Assembly (NCBI GenBank): GCA_964372215.1
Contig: CAYJQC010000003.1
Coordinates: forward strand, 150,849-214,848
Source of the DNA: DAIMFL01 sp964372215
GTDB taxonomy: Bacteria > Pseudomonadota > Alphaproteobacteria > Dongiales > Dongiaceae
Direction of reading: 5' to 3'
Length of the DNA: 64,000 nt
Shown: positions 52,589 through 60,823 of the stretch, piece after piece
Layout of the letters: every line of letters starts with the position of its first letter
How positions within the stretch are numbered: position 1 is the first letter of the stretch
Program-made: the position numbers and the translations under genes
Notes under the pieces: generated by a model
Seen by the model: only the letters and a program-made list of their open reading frames with translations
The model's database searches: none
What the model was told of the DNA's origin: nothing

Positions 52589-52615
52589 CCGAGCTGTGAT
52601 TGAGCCGGGGCTTGG

Positions 52616-52648
52616 CGCCTCATGCTGAGCCTGTCGAAGCATGAGGCG
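52616..52648. repeat. Palindromic repeat, copy 2, with compensatory arm change
   Basis: Arms CGCCTCATGC and GCATGAGGCG (10 bp) around TGAGCCTGTCGAA. Compared with copies 1 and 3 the innermost arm bases changed on both sides (CC/GG to GC/GC), preserving the stem. It lies 14 bases after the gloB stop, so it may act as a terminator or mRNA stabiliser for gloB. Confidence 0.9.
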
Positions 52649-52661
52649 GGGATCCGGGACT

Positions 52662-53429
52662 CTAGAACACGTCCTTGCGCCGGCGCACTTCGGCGAACAC
52701 CTCGACGGGATCGTGGCCGGCGAGGCCGACCGAGGCGGCGAGGGCGGGATCGTCGGCGCGCAGGAACGGGTTGGTGGCGCGTTCCTCGGCGATGGTCGAG
52801 GGCACGGTGGCGCGCCCCGCCGCGCGCGCCGCGTCGACCGCGCGGGCGCGTGCCTGGAGCGCGGCGTTGCCGGCATCGACGCTGAGCGCGAAGCGCGCGT
52901 TCGACTGGGTGTACTCATGGGCGCAGTAGACCCGGGTGTCGGCGGGCAGCGCGCGCAGCTTGCCGAGCGAGCGCCACATCTGCGCCGGGGTGCCCTCGAA
53001 CAGCCGGCCGCAGCCCATGGCGAACATGGTGTCGCCGCAGAACAGGGCGTGGGCGCTGGCGAACCAGTAGGCGATGTGACCGCGGGTGTGGCCGGGGACG
53101 AAGAACACCTCGGCTTCCTCCTCGCCCAGCTTCACGCGATCGCCCTCGTCGACCTCGATGTCGATGCCGGGGATCCGCGCGGCGTCCGGCTTCGGCCCGA
53201 CGATCACGCATCCGGTGGCGGCCTTGATCTCCAGGTTGCCGCCGACATGGTCGCCGTGATGATGGGTGTTGAGGATATGGCTGATGGTCCAGCCGCGGCG
53301 CCGGGCGGCGTCGAGCGCCGGCTTCGCCACCGCCGGGTCGATCACCGCGGTGGCGCCGCTCGCCGGCTCGTGGGCCAGCCAGACGTAGTTGTCGCTGAGG
53401 ACGGGGACGATCTCGATCTCGAGGGCCAT
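52662..53429 (-). CDS. gloB: Hydroxyacylglutathione hydrolase (glyoxalase II)
   Basis: 255 residues from ATG 53429. Metallo-beta-lactamase motif THHHGDHVGG (about 55-64), FVPGHTRGHIAYW, FCGDTMFAMGCGRLFEG and YCAHEYTQSNARFAL complete the binuclear site and the glyoxalase II C-terminal domain. Hydrolyses S-lactoylglutathione to lactate and glutathione. Flanked by palindromic repeats on both sides, with a divergent methyltransferase gene as neighbour, an arrangement I recall as common in alphaproteobacteria. Confidence 0.96.
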   Translation of the reverse strand: MALEIEIVPVLSDNYVWLAHEPASGATAVIDPAVAKPALDAARRRGWTISHILNTHHHGDHVGGNLEIKAATGCVIVGPKPDAARIPGIDIEVDEGDRVKLGEEEAEVFFVPGHTRGHIAYWFASAHALFCGDTMFAMGCGRLFEGTPAQMWRSLGKLRALPADTRVYCAHEYTQSNARFALSVDAGNAALQARARAVDAARAAGRATVPSTIAEERATNPFLRADDPALAASVGLAGHDPVEVFAEVRRRKDVF

Positions 53430-53540
53430 GGGCGCCGAGGGTAACACCCGAAGTCCGGCCGGGCCAACCGGCCGCTGCATGGCTGGCCTGCGGCCGCCGG
53501 CAGCGCTGGGCCGCAGGGGAATCCGCATGGCATCGATCGG

Positions 53541-53571
53541 ACCTCATCCTGAGCCTGTCGAAGGATGAGGT
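53541..53571. repeat. Palindromic repeat, copy 3
   Basis: Arms ACCTCATCC and GGATGAGGT (9 bp) around TGAGCCTGTCGAA. It lies in the divergent gap between gloB and the methyltransferase gene. Together with copies 1 and 2 it brackets gloB. Confidence 0.9.
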
Positions 53572-53643
53572 CGCGGGGCCGCAGCGCCGCGGCGCCGACC
53601 CGCCCGGTTCGCGCCCCGGCCCCCGTGCTATACTCGCCCGGCC

Positions 53644-54399
53644 ATGTACAGCGACGTCGTCGATCTCCGGGATTTCTACGCCTCGCGCCTCGGCCAGGTG
53701 ACCCGCCGCCTGATCCGCCGGCGGGTCCGCGCGCTGTGGCCCGACCTCACCGGCCAGACCGTGCTCGGCCTCGGCTATGCCACGCCCTATTTGCGCCAGT
53801 TCCGCGACGAGGCGGCGCGGGTGATCGCGCTGATGCCGGCGGCGCAGGGTGTGCTGCACTGGCCGCCGGAGGGGCCGAACCTGGCGGCGCTCGCCGACGA
53901 GACCGAGCTGCCGCTGCCCGACTTCTCGGTCGACCGGGTGCTGCTGGTGCACGGGCTCGAATGCGTCGACCATCTCGGCGAGATGCTGCGCGAGGTGTGG
54001 CGGGTGATGAACTCGAGCGGCCGGCTGCTGATCGTGGTGCCGAACCGCCGCGGCATCTGGGCCCGCACCGACCGCACGCCGTTCGGCCAGGGCCTTCCCT
54101 ATTCGCCGCCGCAGCTCTCGCGCCTGCTGCGCGGCCACATGTTCACGCCGGTGCAGTCGAGCGGCGCCCTGTTCATGCCGCCGCTGCGCTCGGCCATGTC
54201 GCTCGGCGCCGCCCCGGCCTGGGAACGCCTGGGCAGCCGCTGGTTCCCGACCTTCGCCGGCGTCATCGCCTGCGAGGCGAGCAAGCAGATCTATGCCGCA
54301 CCGGCCCAGCGCAAGCGGCGCCGGCGCGCCGTGGTGCTGCCGTTTCCGCGCCCGGCGGCGCAGCAGCGCGGCGACGCGCGCAAGGTGACGCGCGACTGA
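53644..54399 (+). CDS. SAM-dependent methyltransferase (class I)
   Basis: 251 residues. MYSDVVDLRDFYASRLGQVTRR at the N-terminus, an atypical motif I region TVLGLGYATPYLRQF (about 39-53), and the Methyltransf_11 segment DFSVDRVLLVHGLECVDHLGEMLREVWRVM follow. The C-terminal tail is strongly basic (QRKRRRRAVVLPFPRP). Divergent from gloB. Substrate unknown. Confidence 0.85.
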   Translation: MYSDVVDLRDFYASRLGQVTRRLIRRRVRALWPDLTGQTVLGLGYATPYLRQFRDEAARVIALMPAAQGVLHWPPEGPNLAALADETELPLPDFSVDRVLLVHGLECVDHLGEMLREVWRVMNSSGRLLIVVPNRRGIWARTDRTPFGQGLPYSPPQLSRLLRGHMFTPVQSSGALFMPPLRSAMSLGAAPAWERLGSRWFPTFAGVIACEASKQIYAAPAQRKRRRRAVVLPFPRPAAQQRGDARKVTRD

Positions 54400-54520
54400 C
54401 CCGGACCGCGCGCCTGGCCCATATCCCTGCGCCTTGCGGCGCTCGGCAGCGGCTGTCGAAATGCCGCCCGACCCGATCGCCCCATGCGGGGGCTTCATTT
54501 CCCGAGACAAGGAGATCGCC

Positions 54521-54919
54521 ATGCCGACGGAGACTCTGACCAACTGGGCGCCGCGCGTGCTCAGCGTGCTGCGCATCGTGTCGGCCCTGATCTTCATGGC
54601 GCACGGCACCGCGAAGCATCTGGGCTTTCCGGCGTCCGACTTCGCCAATGTCGGGGTCGCCTCGCTCGGTGGCGTCTCCGGGCTGTTCGAGCTGATCGGC
54701 GGCGCGCTGCTGGCCCTCGGCCTGTTCACCCGCCCCGTCGCCTTCGTGCTGTCGGGCGTGATGGCGTCGGCCTACTTCATCGCCCACGCGCCGCAGAGCT
54801 TCTTCCCCGTGCTGAACGGCGGCGACGCGGCGATCCTCTATTGCTTCGTGTTCTTCTACATCGTTTTCGCCGGCCCCGGCCCGTGGAGCGTCGACGCGAT
54901 GCGGGCAAGCGAGCGCTGA
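54521..54919 (+). CDS. DoxX family membrane protein
   Basis: 132 residues, four hydrophobic segments (about 12-32, 48-68, 72-90, 105-122). SALIFMAHGTAKHLGFP, GLFELIGGALLALGLFTRP and YFIAHAPQSFFPVLNGG are DoxX blocks. SD AAGGAG 6 bases before ATG. Inner-membrane protein of the DoxX/thiosulfate:quinone oxidoreductase-like group; specific role unknown. Confidence 0.92.
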   Translation: MPTETLTNWAPRVLSVLRIVSALIFMAHGTAKHLGFPASDFANVGVASLGGVSGLFELIGGALLALGLFTRPVAFVLSGVMASAYFIAHAPQSFFPVLNGGDAAILYCFVFFYIVFAGPGPWSVDAMRASER

Positions 54920-54937
54920 CGCCCCTTCCGTCGCGTC

Positions 54938-55228
54938 CTACCGGCTGGCGGCGGTGCCGGGCGGGCAGCGCTCCGGTTTGATGTCGAGGAGCGGCGTGCC
55001 GTCGAGGCAATCGAGCCTGCGCACGACGAGGGTCGTGCCCTCGACGACAATTAGCCGCACCACCGACGAGGCGATCGGGTTGGGCCTGAGCGGTGAGCGC
55101 AGGGCGAAGCTGCCGATGACGGCGCCCCTGCCGCGCGGGTTCTGCAGGGTGAGGTCGCGGCGCGCCCGGTCCATCCAGTAGAGCACCTGCAGGAAGGCTC
55201 CAGTCTCGATCCCGGTCAGCGCCGTCAT
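54938..55228 (-). pseudogene. 5'-truncated copy of tsaA (tRNA m6t6A methyltransferase)
   Basis: 96 codons, closely matching the C-terminal 100 residues of the intact tsaA at 58430-58921 (shared blocks: LQVLYWMDR, RRDLTLQNP, IGSFALRSPLRPNPIASSVV, LDCLDGTPLLDIKPERCP). Similarity stops at about 55224, just before the accidental ATG 55228, exactly where the foreign segment begins. The N-terminal half of the beta-barrel is gone, so it should be inactive. Confidence 0.85.
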
Positions 55229-55425
55229 CAGCCCAATCCTGTGGCTCCTCGACCGATGAGGCAGGGGACCTCCCTCGGGTCTCGGTGCGCTTCTATACAT
55301 AGCCGGTTGCGGGTGCGCAGATCTCATTCGTCCCGTGGATGCATGTGCGAAAGTGAAGTGCTACAATCCTTCAGACGATCAGCAAAGCTGGTTCCAGAGA
55401 AGTTATCCTCCGAGGGGAGCGAGAA
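55229..55425. other. Left flank of inserted segment; probable promoter region of ATPase gene
   Basis: No gene seen. Composition changes from G+C-rich to mixed across this stretch. It holds TATACA near 55296 and TACAAT near 55369 as possible -10 elements, neither with a good -35. AGCCCAA at 55230-55236 is an inverted copy of TTGGGCT at 57062-57068 on the other side of the ATPase gene. Confidence 0.5.
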
Positions 55426-56901
55426 ATGGCGGATCACAAAGGGGTGACAAAGTTTGATCCAGTGACTGTGCGCGACTTATTTGGATCGCTGGATGCAGAG
55501 CAAGAAGATATAGAGCGCTTCAAAGACTACTTCGTTACGAACAATTTTTACGAACTTTTCGTTGCCGACTTCCCTTTGAGAATTGCTGTTGGAAACAAGG
55601 GGTCTGGCAAGAGCGCAATGCTTCGAGCTTCCCGACTGCAAGCTATGTCCCGGTCAGATTGTATTCCAGTTTCACTTACAGCATCAGATTTGATTACAGA
55701 AGTCGAAGAACTGCCTCCCAATATTCTTAGGGCAATTAATCACTGGAAGGCCGTGTTTGCCGCGGCCGCTGCGGGGCAGATCTTCACAGATGCCATTTCG
55801 GGGGGGTCCAAGAGCGAACTATCTAAGGCAATGACGACGCTTCCTACGTTCATTTCATACTTAGCAGCATTGGCATCAAAGAAAACAAAGGGCGCCTCAG
55901 ATATAGTGATTAGATCCGGGTTATATTTAAATAGCATAAAGACCATTTCGTTTTATATAGATGATTTAGATAGAGCTTGGGATGGAAGCGAAAGGGGGAT
56001 TCATTTCATTAATTCTCTACTTACGTCATGTTTTGATATAAGTAAATCGGACAAGAGAATTAGATTCAATATTGCAATTAGATGGGATTTGTGGGATGAA
56101 ATATCTAGAATAAATCCTGACATTGATAAAATGAGGGAGAATGCGATATTTCTTCGTTGGTCGATTCATGATATTTATGTTGTTATAGCAAAAAGGGTTT
56201 CTAGGTATTTTAACATTACTTTCAAGTATGGGGATTATCTAGGAAATGAAAGATTGCAGGAGGAAATTGCTAGAATATTCGACCCGATAATGGAGTCGAG
56301 GTTTTTTGGCTACGGGAAGTGGGACAATACATCCATGCGGCATGTCTTGTTGTCAATGATCAGGGCGCGGCCGAGGGATTTGATTACACTACTTACTCTT
56401 GCAGCTGAAGAAGCCTATCGCAAGAATAGAAACAAGATAAATTCTACAGATTTTCAAAACATATTTCCTAGATATTCCGAGGATCGGCTCAATGATCTTA
56501 TTGTCGAGTTCGGGACGCGACTGTCTGGATTAGAAAGTATACTATTGAGTTTTAAGCCATCGAAGGCAACTGGAAGGGCGTCTGAGAGCTTTCGTTTTAC
56601 AAATGACAAATTGATCACGCACGTTAAGGAGGCAATAAGATTGAACAGATCAAAGATAGGATTCTCAAACGAGAGTGGGGTACCAGACTTCAGGCGAATA
56701 ATAGATTTCCTATATAGAATCGATTTCCTCCAAGCTTGGTACCGGCAGTCCGATGGCTTGATTGAGAGGGTAAATTTCCAAGATCGCCAGCTTGTTGTCT
56801 CCGACAGTACCGATTTTGGGTATTCCTGGGAAGTCCTGCCGGCCTATCGGTGGGCAATTCAGCCCACCAACATAAGTGACGTCATTGCTTCGCTTCGATA
56901 G
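55426..56901 (+). CDS. P-loop ATPase, Sll1717-family-like, horizontally acquired
   Basis: 491 residues from ATG 55426 (GAGGGGAG upstream). Walker A GNKGSGKS (56-63) and an extended Walker B ISFYIDDLDRAWDGSE (174-189) mark a KAP/STAND-like P-loop ATPase; the closest style I recall is the Sll1717 family. The C-terminal 200 residues are helical and end in a winged-helix-like part (about 400-491). Codon use is wholly unlike its neighbours: many ATA, AGA, TTA codons, and only 15 G/C in the 60 bases from 55921. No partner nuclease or toxin gene is adjacent. A role in phage defence or in a mobile element is possible but unproven. Confidence 0.8.
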   Translation: MADHKGVTKFDPVTVRDLFGSLDAEQEDIERFKDYFVTNNFYELFVADFPLRIAVGNKGSGKSAMLRASRLQAMSRSDCIPVSLTASDLITEVEELPPNILRAINHWKAVFAAAAAGQIFTDAISGGSKSELSKAMTTLPTFISYLAALASKKTKGASDIVIRSGLYLNSIKTISFYIDDLDRAWDGSERGIHFINSLLTSCFDISKSDKRIRFNIAIRWDLWDEISRINPDIDKMRENAIFLRWSIHDIYVVIAKRVSRYFNITFKYGDYLGNERLQEEIARIFDPIMESRFFGYGKWDNTSMRHVLLSMIRARPRDLITLLTLAAEEAYRKNRNKINSTDFQNIFPRYSEDRLNDLIVEFGTRLSGLESILLSFKPSKATGRASESFRFTNDKLITHVKEAIRLNRSKIGFSNESGVPDFRRIIDFLYRIDFLQAWYRQSDGLIERVNFQDRQLVVSDSTDFGYSWEVLPAYRWAIQPTNISDVIASLR

Positions 56902-57100
56902 CTGAGGATGAGCCCAGTTTCCCGCAATCGGGCTGCGCTGTGTAGGGCAAGGGTATCGCGCGCCGACGCAAGCGCAAGAGATCGTGATTTTATTTGGAGC
57001 TTCAGTGACAGACGGGACCGTCTCGCAAGGATCGATGGCTGGCAGAGAGAGTGAGAGACGGTTGGGCTAAAGCGCAGGGGCGGAAAGCTGAGCAGTCGCA
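56902..57100. other. Right flank of inserted segment, no gene recognised
   Basis: Composition returns to G+C-rich. AGCCC/GGGCT form a small symmetric element just after the ATPase stop (about 56911-56934), a possible terminator without a T-run. TTGGGCT (57062-57068) mirrors AGCCCAA at the left edge. No integrase or transposase remnant is seen. Confidence 0.45.
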
Positions 57101-57232
57101 TGGCGACCCACGGGCCGCCTGCCGGGCGACATCGTCCCCGAGCGCGAGAATTCACGGCTCTACTTCCTGCTCGCCACCTCGATCCAGGTCAGCGCGGTGA
57201 TCGGCCTGATGCTGTGGCTGATCAACCGCTAA
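57101..57232 (+). pseudogene. C-terminal remnant of a DUF2905 membrane protein
   Basis: The frame reads GRLPGDIVPERENSRLYF followed by a hydrophobic stretch (LATSIQVSAVIGLMLW) and LINR-stop, the complete C-terminal half of a DUF2905 protein (normally about 65-75 residues with two membrane segments). A TGA lies in frame at 57089-57091 and the first membrane segment is missing. The break faces the foreign ATPase segment, so the insertion or an accompanying deletion removed the 5' half. Confidence 0.7.
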
Positions 57233-57247
57233 CGCAGCAGCTCACCC

Positions 57248-58327
57248 TCAATGCGCGTGCCTGTGATGGGCGTCCGGGTAGTGCGGGTGCTTGTGGCGGA
57301 TCGGCGCGTGGGCGTGGACGTGGGTATGCGGCTCGCCCGGCGGATCGCCGGGGCCGTGGGCGTGCTGGTGGTGGGCGTCGTGGACATGGCGATGGCCGTG
57401 GGTGATCGCCTCGTGGACATGCTCGTGCTCGTGGCGCTCGGTCAGGTGCAGCCAGACTCCTAGCCCCATCAGCAGCGCCGCGGCGACGAACTGCGCGCTG
57501 ACCGGCTCGGCCAGCAGGGGGATGGCGATGGCGGCGCCGACGAACGGCGCGGTCGAGAAATAGGCGCCGGTGCGCGCGGTGCCGAGATGGCGCAGCGCCA
57601 CCACGAACAGCGCCAGGCTGAGGCCGTAGCCGGCGAGCCCGACGGCGAAGGCGCCGAGCACGATGCCGGCCGCCGGGAACGACGCGCCGAGCGCCAGCGC
57701 CAGGGCGACGTTGATGGCGCCGGCCGCCAGGCCCTTCAGCATGGCGATGGTCAGGGGATCGCCGAGCGAGACCTTGCGGGTCAGGTTGTTGTCGAGCGCC
57801 CAGGCCAGGCAGGCGCCGGCGACCGCCAGCGGACCGATCAGCGAGTCGAGGGTCGGCGCGCCGCCCCACGCCAGCACCACCGCGCCGGCGCTGATCGCCG
57901 CCATGCCGAGCGCGATGCGGCGGTCGAAGTTCTCGCGGAACACGAACCACGCCAGCAGCGCCGTCAGCACGCCCTCGAGATTGAGCAACAGCGAGGCCGA
58001 GGCCGCGCTGGTGGCGGCCAGGCCGACCATCAGCAGCACCGGGCCGGCGACCCCGCCGCACAATATGGCGGCGCCGAGCCAGCCCCATTCGGCCCTGCCG
58101 AGGTGCAGCGCCGGCGCGCTGCCGCCGGCGATCGCCCGCCGGACCAGGCGGATCGTTGCCAGGCCCAGCCCGCTGCCGAGATAGAGCAGCCCCGCCAGCA
58201 TCCAGGGATCGGCGCCGGCCAGCAGCAGCTTGGCAAAAGGCGTCGAGGCGCCGAACAGCGCCGCCGCGGCGAGCGCCGCGCCGACCCCGCCGTACGGCAG
58301 GCCGGGGCGCCGCGCGTCCGTCGTCAC
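57248..58327 (-). CDS. EamA/DMT transporter with long histidine-rich C-terminal tail
   Basis: 359 residues from GTG 58327. Ten membrane segments in two EamA repeats (to about residue 298) are followed by about 60 residues in which roughly every third residue is His (HEHEHVHEAITHGHRHVHD ... HKHPHYPDAHHRHAH). Such tails bind Ni, Co or Zn, so the protein may move or sense a transition metal (inference). It begins 5 bases after a remnant of metW and is convergent with the DUF2905 remnant. Confidence 0.88.
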   Translation of the reverse strand: MTTDARRPGLPYGGVGAALAAAALFGASTPFAKLLLAGADPWMLAGLLYLGSGLGLATIRLVRRAIAGGSAPALHLGRAEWGWLGAAILCGGVAGPVLLMVGLAATSAASASLLLNLEGVLTALLAWFVFRENFDRRIALGMAAISAGAVVLAWGGAPTLDSLIGPLAVAGACLAWALDNNLTRKVSLGDPLTIAMLKGLAAGAINVALALALGASFPAAGIVLGAFAVGLAGYGLSLALFVVALRHLGTARTGAYFSTAPFVGAAIAIPLLAEPVSAQFVAAALLMGLGVWLHLTERHEHEHVHEAITHGHRHVHDAHHQHAHGPGDPPGEPHTHVHAHAPIRHKHPHYPDAHHRHAH

Positions 58328-58331
58328 GAGC

Positions 58332-58407
58332 CTACCCCCGCTTCAGCAGGAACAGCGCCTGTTCGCCGGTGGGATGCGCGAGGTGCAGCGAGCGGATCGG
58401 GCTGGCC
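58332..58407 (-). pseudogene. 3'-terminal fragment duplicating the end of metW
   Basis: About 24 codons read ASPIRSLHLAHPTGEQALFL then LKRG-stop, nearly the same as the MetW C-terminus (ASPIRSLRLANFTGEQALFL, LKRE). Nucleotide similarity to the metW end (58924-59000 region) starts sharply at 58407. It lies on the far side of tsaA from metW, so it is a duplication scar. Confidence 0.85.
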
Positions 58408-58429
58408 GTTCACGTGATGGGCAATCACA

Positions 58430-58921
58430 TCAAGGAGTGCCGGGCGCAACTGGCGTTGGGCAACGCTCCGGCTTGATGTCGAGGAGCGGTGTCCCGTCCA
58501 GGCAGTCGAGCCCGCGCACGGTGAGCGTCGTGCCCTCGACGGCGACCAGCCGCACGACCGACGAGGCGATCGGGTTGGGCCTGAGCGGCGAGCGCAGGGC
58601 GAAGCTGCCGATGACTTGGCCTTCGCCATGCGGATTCTGCAGGGTGAGGTCGCGCCGCGAGCGGTCCATCCAATAGAGGACCTGCAGATAGGGCTGGCCC
58701 TCGATCCCGGTCAGCGCCGCGGCCCAGCGCGGATCGACCTCGATCCGGCAGTCCGGGCCGTTGTCGAGGTCGCCGTGCTTCGGGCAGTCCTTGAGCGACG
58801 CCCAAGGCGTGGCGATGCGACCGATGAAATGGAGATGCGCGTCGGCGCCCTCGGGCAATGCCGCCGTCGCCTCGCCCGGGCGGAGGTCCGAGGCGCCGGC
58901 CGTTCCGCGCGCCGCCGTCAT
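58430..58921 (-). CDS. tsaA: tRNA (adenine37-N6)-methyltransferase TrmO/TsaA
   Basis: 163 residues. IGRIATPWASLKDCPKHGD near residue 34 and the block IGSFALRSPLRPNPIASSVV (about 105-124) are TsaA landmarks; DNGPDCRIEVDPRWAAALTG lies between. It methylates t6A37 of certain tRNAs with SAM; short TsaA-domain proteins of this size are common. Start ATG overlaps the metW stop (ATGA 58918-58921), so the two are translated together. A truncated copy lies at 54938-55228. Confidence 0.88.
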   Translation of the reverse strand: MTAARGTAGASDLRPGEATAALPEGADAHLHFIGRIATPWASLKDCPKHGDLDNGPDCRIEVDPRWAAALTGIEGQPYLQVLYWMDRSRRDLTLQNPHGEGQVIGSFALRSPLRPNPIASSVVRLVAVEGTTLTVRGLDCLDGTPLLDIKPERCPTPVAPGTP

Positions 58922-59604
58922 TCCCGCTTCAGCAGGAACAGCGCCTGTTCGCCGGTGAAATTCGCGAGGCGCAGCGAGCGGATCGGGCTGGCCTTGCCGG
59001 CGGCGGTGATGGCGATGCCGCGCTCGATGGTGACGCCGGCCTCGCGGCACAGCTCGACGAAGTCGAGGATGGTGCAGAGATGGATGTTGGGCGTGTCGTA
59101 CCAGTGCAGCGGCAGGGCCGCGGTCACCGGCATGCGGCCCTGGGTCAACAGGTGCATGCGCACCCGCCAGTAGCCGAAATTGGGGAACGAGACGATGGCG
59201 CGCCGGCCGATCCGCGCAAGCTGCCCGACCACGCCGTGCGGGTCGCGGGTCGCCTGCAGGGTCTGGGACAGGATGGCGTAGTCGAAGGCGTCGGACGGGT
59301 AGTCCTTGAGGTCGATGTCGGCGTCGCCCTGGACGACGCTGAGCCCGTGGCTGACGCAGGCGTTGACCCCGGCCTGGGACAGTTCCATGCCGCGCCCGTC
59401 GACCTGCTTGAAATGGGCGAGATAGTCGAGCAGCGCGCCGTCGCCGCAGCCGATGTCGAGCACCCGCGCGCCGGTCGCCACCATGTCGGCGATCAGCAGC
59501 AGGTCGACCCGGATGTCGCCGTGGCGGCGCCAACCGGCGTTGCCGCCGCTGCTGTTGCCGCCGCCGGCGCGGGCGGCCCGCGCGTTCTGCAGGGTCGCGC
59601 TCAT
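58918..59604 (-). CDS. metW: Methionine biosynthesis protein MetW
   Basis: 228 residues. DLLLIADMVATGARVLDIGCGDGALLDYL (SAM-fold motif I, about 34-62), GMELSQAGVNACV, QTLQATRDP and FPNFGYWRVRMHLLTQGRMPVT are MetW signatures. Works with MetX in homoserine O-acylation. The start is 11 bases after the metX stop. The C-terminus is duplicated as a fragment at 58332-58407. Confidence 0.95.
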   Translation of the reverse strand: MSATLQNARAARAGGGNSSGGNAGWRRHGDIRVDLLLIADMVATGARVLDIGCGDGALLDYLAHFKQVDGRGMELSQAGVNACVSHGLSVVQGDADIDLKDYPSDAFDYAILSQTLQATRDPHGVVGQLARIGRRAIVSFPNFGYWRVRMHLLTQGRMPVTAALPLHWYDTPNIHLCTILDFVELCREAGVTIERGIAITAAGKASPIRSLRLANFTGEQALFLLKRE

Positions 59605-59614
59605 GCCGGCCGCC

Positions 59615-60808
59615 TCACGGCAGTCCCCGGTGCTCGGCGCAGCCGTTCAGGAAGCCCGAGAGCGTCCCGGCGAATTCCGGCTCGTCGAGCAGGAAGGCGT
59701 CGTGGCCCTTGTCGCTCTCGATCTCGACGAAGCTGACATTGGCGGCCACCGCGTTGAGGGCGTGCACCACCTCGCGGCTCTCGTTGGTCGGGAACAGCCA
59801 GTCGCTGGTGAACGACACCAGGCAGAAGCGCACCGGGGTGTTGCGGAAGGCGTTGGCGAGCACCCCGCCATGCTCGGCCGCCAGGTCGAAATAGTCCATG
59901 GCCCGGGTGATGTAGAGATAGGAGTTGGCGTCGAAGCGCTCGACGAAGGTCGAGCCCTGGTGGCGCAGATAGCTCTCGACCTGGAAGTCGGCGTCGAAGC
60001 CATAGGTGACGTTCTGCCGGTCCTGCAGGTTGCGGCCGAACTTGCGGTGCAGCGCCGCCTCCGACAGATAGGTGATGTGGGCCGCCATGCGCGCCACCGA
60101 CAGGCCGCGGGCCGGCCGCCGGCGCTGGCGCAGGTAGTCGCCGCCGCACCAGTCGGGATCGGCCATGATCGCTTGGCGCCCGACCTCGTGGAAGGCGATG
60201 TTCTGCGCCGAATGGCGCGCGGCGGAGGCGATCGGCACCGCGCTGAACACGGCGTCGGGATAGGTCGCCGCCCAGTGCAGCGCCTGCATCCCGCCCATCG
60301 AGCCGCCGATCACGCAGAACAGCTTTTCGATCCCGAGATGGTCCATCAGCAGCTTCTGCGCCCGCACCATGTCGCCGACCGTGATCACCGGGAAATTGAG
60401 GCCATAGGGCTCGCCGGTCGCCGGATCGAGGTCGCGCGGCCCGGTGGTGCCCATGCAGCCGCCGAGCACGTTGACGCAGATGATCTGGAACCGGTTGGTG
60501 TCGAGCGGCAGGCCGGGCCCGACCATCAGCTCCCACCAGCCGGGCTTGCCGGTCAAAGGGTGCGGCTCGGCCAGGTACTGGTCGCCGGTCAGGGCATGGC
60601 AGACCAGGATGGCGTTGGATTTCTCGGCATTGAGCGCGCCATAGGCCTGCCAGGCGATGGCGAAGGGGCCGAGCTCGGCCCCGCAGTCGAGCCGCATCTT
60701 CCGCTCGGCGCCGAAGATCGCCCGGAAGCCCGGAAGGGCTTCCGCCGGGGCGGCGGTGCTGGGCTGCGCGGACGTCATGGAATGGCGCTCGAATGTTCCC
60801 GAAGGCAT
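59615..60808 (-). CDS. metX: Homoserine O-acetyltransferase MetX
   Basis: 397 residues from ATG 60808; ATG 60778 (MTSAQPS) is an equally possible start, neither having a clear SD. Alpha/beta hydrolase fold with HALTGDQY, the nucleophile elbow VIGGSMGGMQAL, VSFTSDWLFPT (Asp) and DKGHDAFLLD (His). Acylates homoserine for methionine synthesis. With MetW next door it may be of the succinyl- or acetyl-using type; specificity cannot be read here. It is divergent from chorismate mutase. Confidence 0.95.
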   Translation of the reverse strand: MPSGTFERHSMTSAQPSTAAPAEALPGFRAIFGAERKMRLDCGAELGPFAIAWQAYGALNAEKSNAILVCHALTGDQYLAEPHPLTGKPGWWELMVGPGLPLDTNRFQIICVNVLGGCMGTTGPRDLDPATGEPYGLNFPVITVGDMVRAQKLLMDHLGIEKLFCVIGGSMGGMQALHWAATYPDAVFSAVPIASAARHSAQNIAFHEVGRQAIMADPDWCGGDYLRQRRRPARGLSVARMAAHITYLSEAALHRKFGRNLQDRQNVTYGFDADFQVESYLRHQGSTFVERFDANSYLYITRAMDYFDLAAEHGGVLANAFRNTPVRFCLVSFTSDWLFPTNESREVVHALNAVAANVSFVEIESDKGHDAFLLDEPEFAGTLSGFLNGCAEHRGLP

Positions 60809-60823
60809 TGAAAATGGGGGTCT

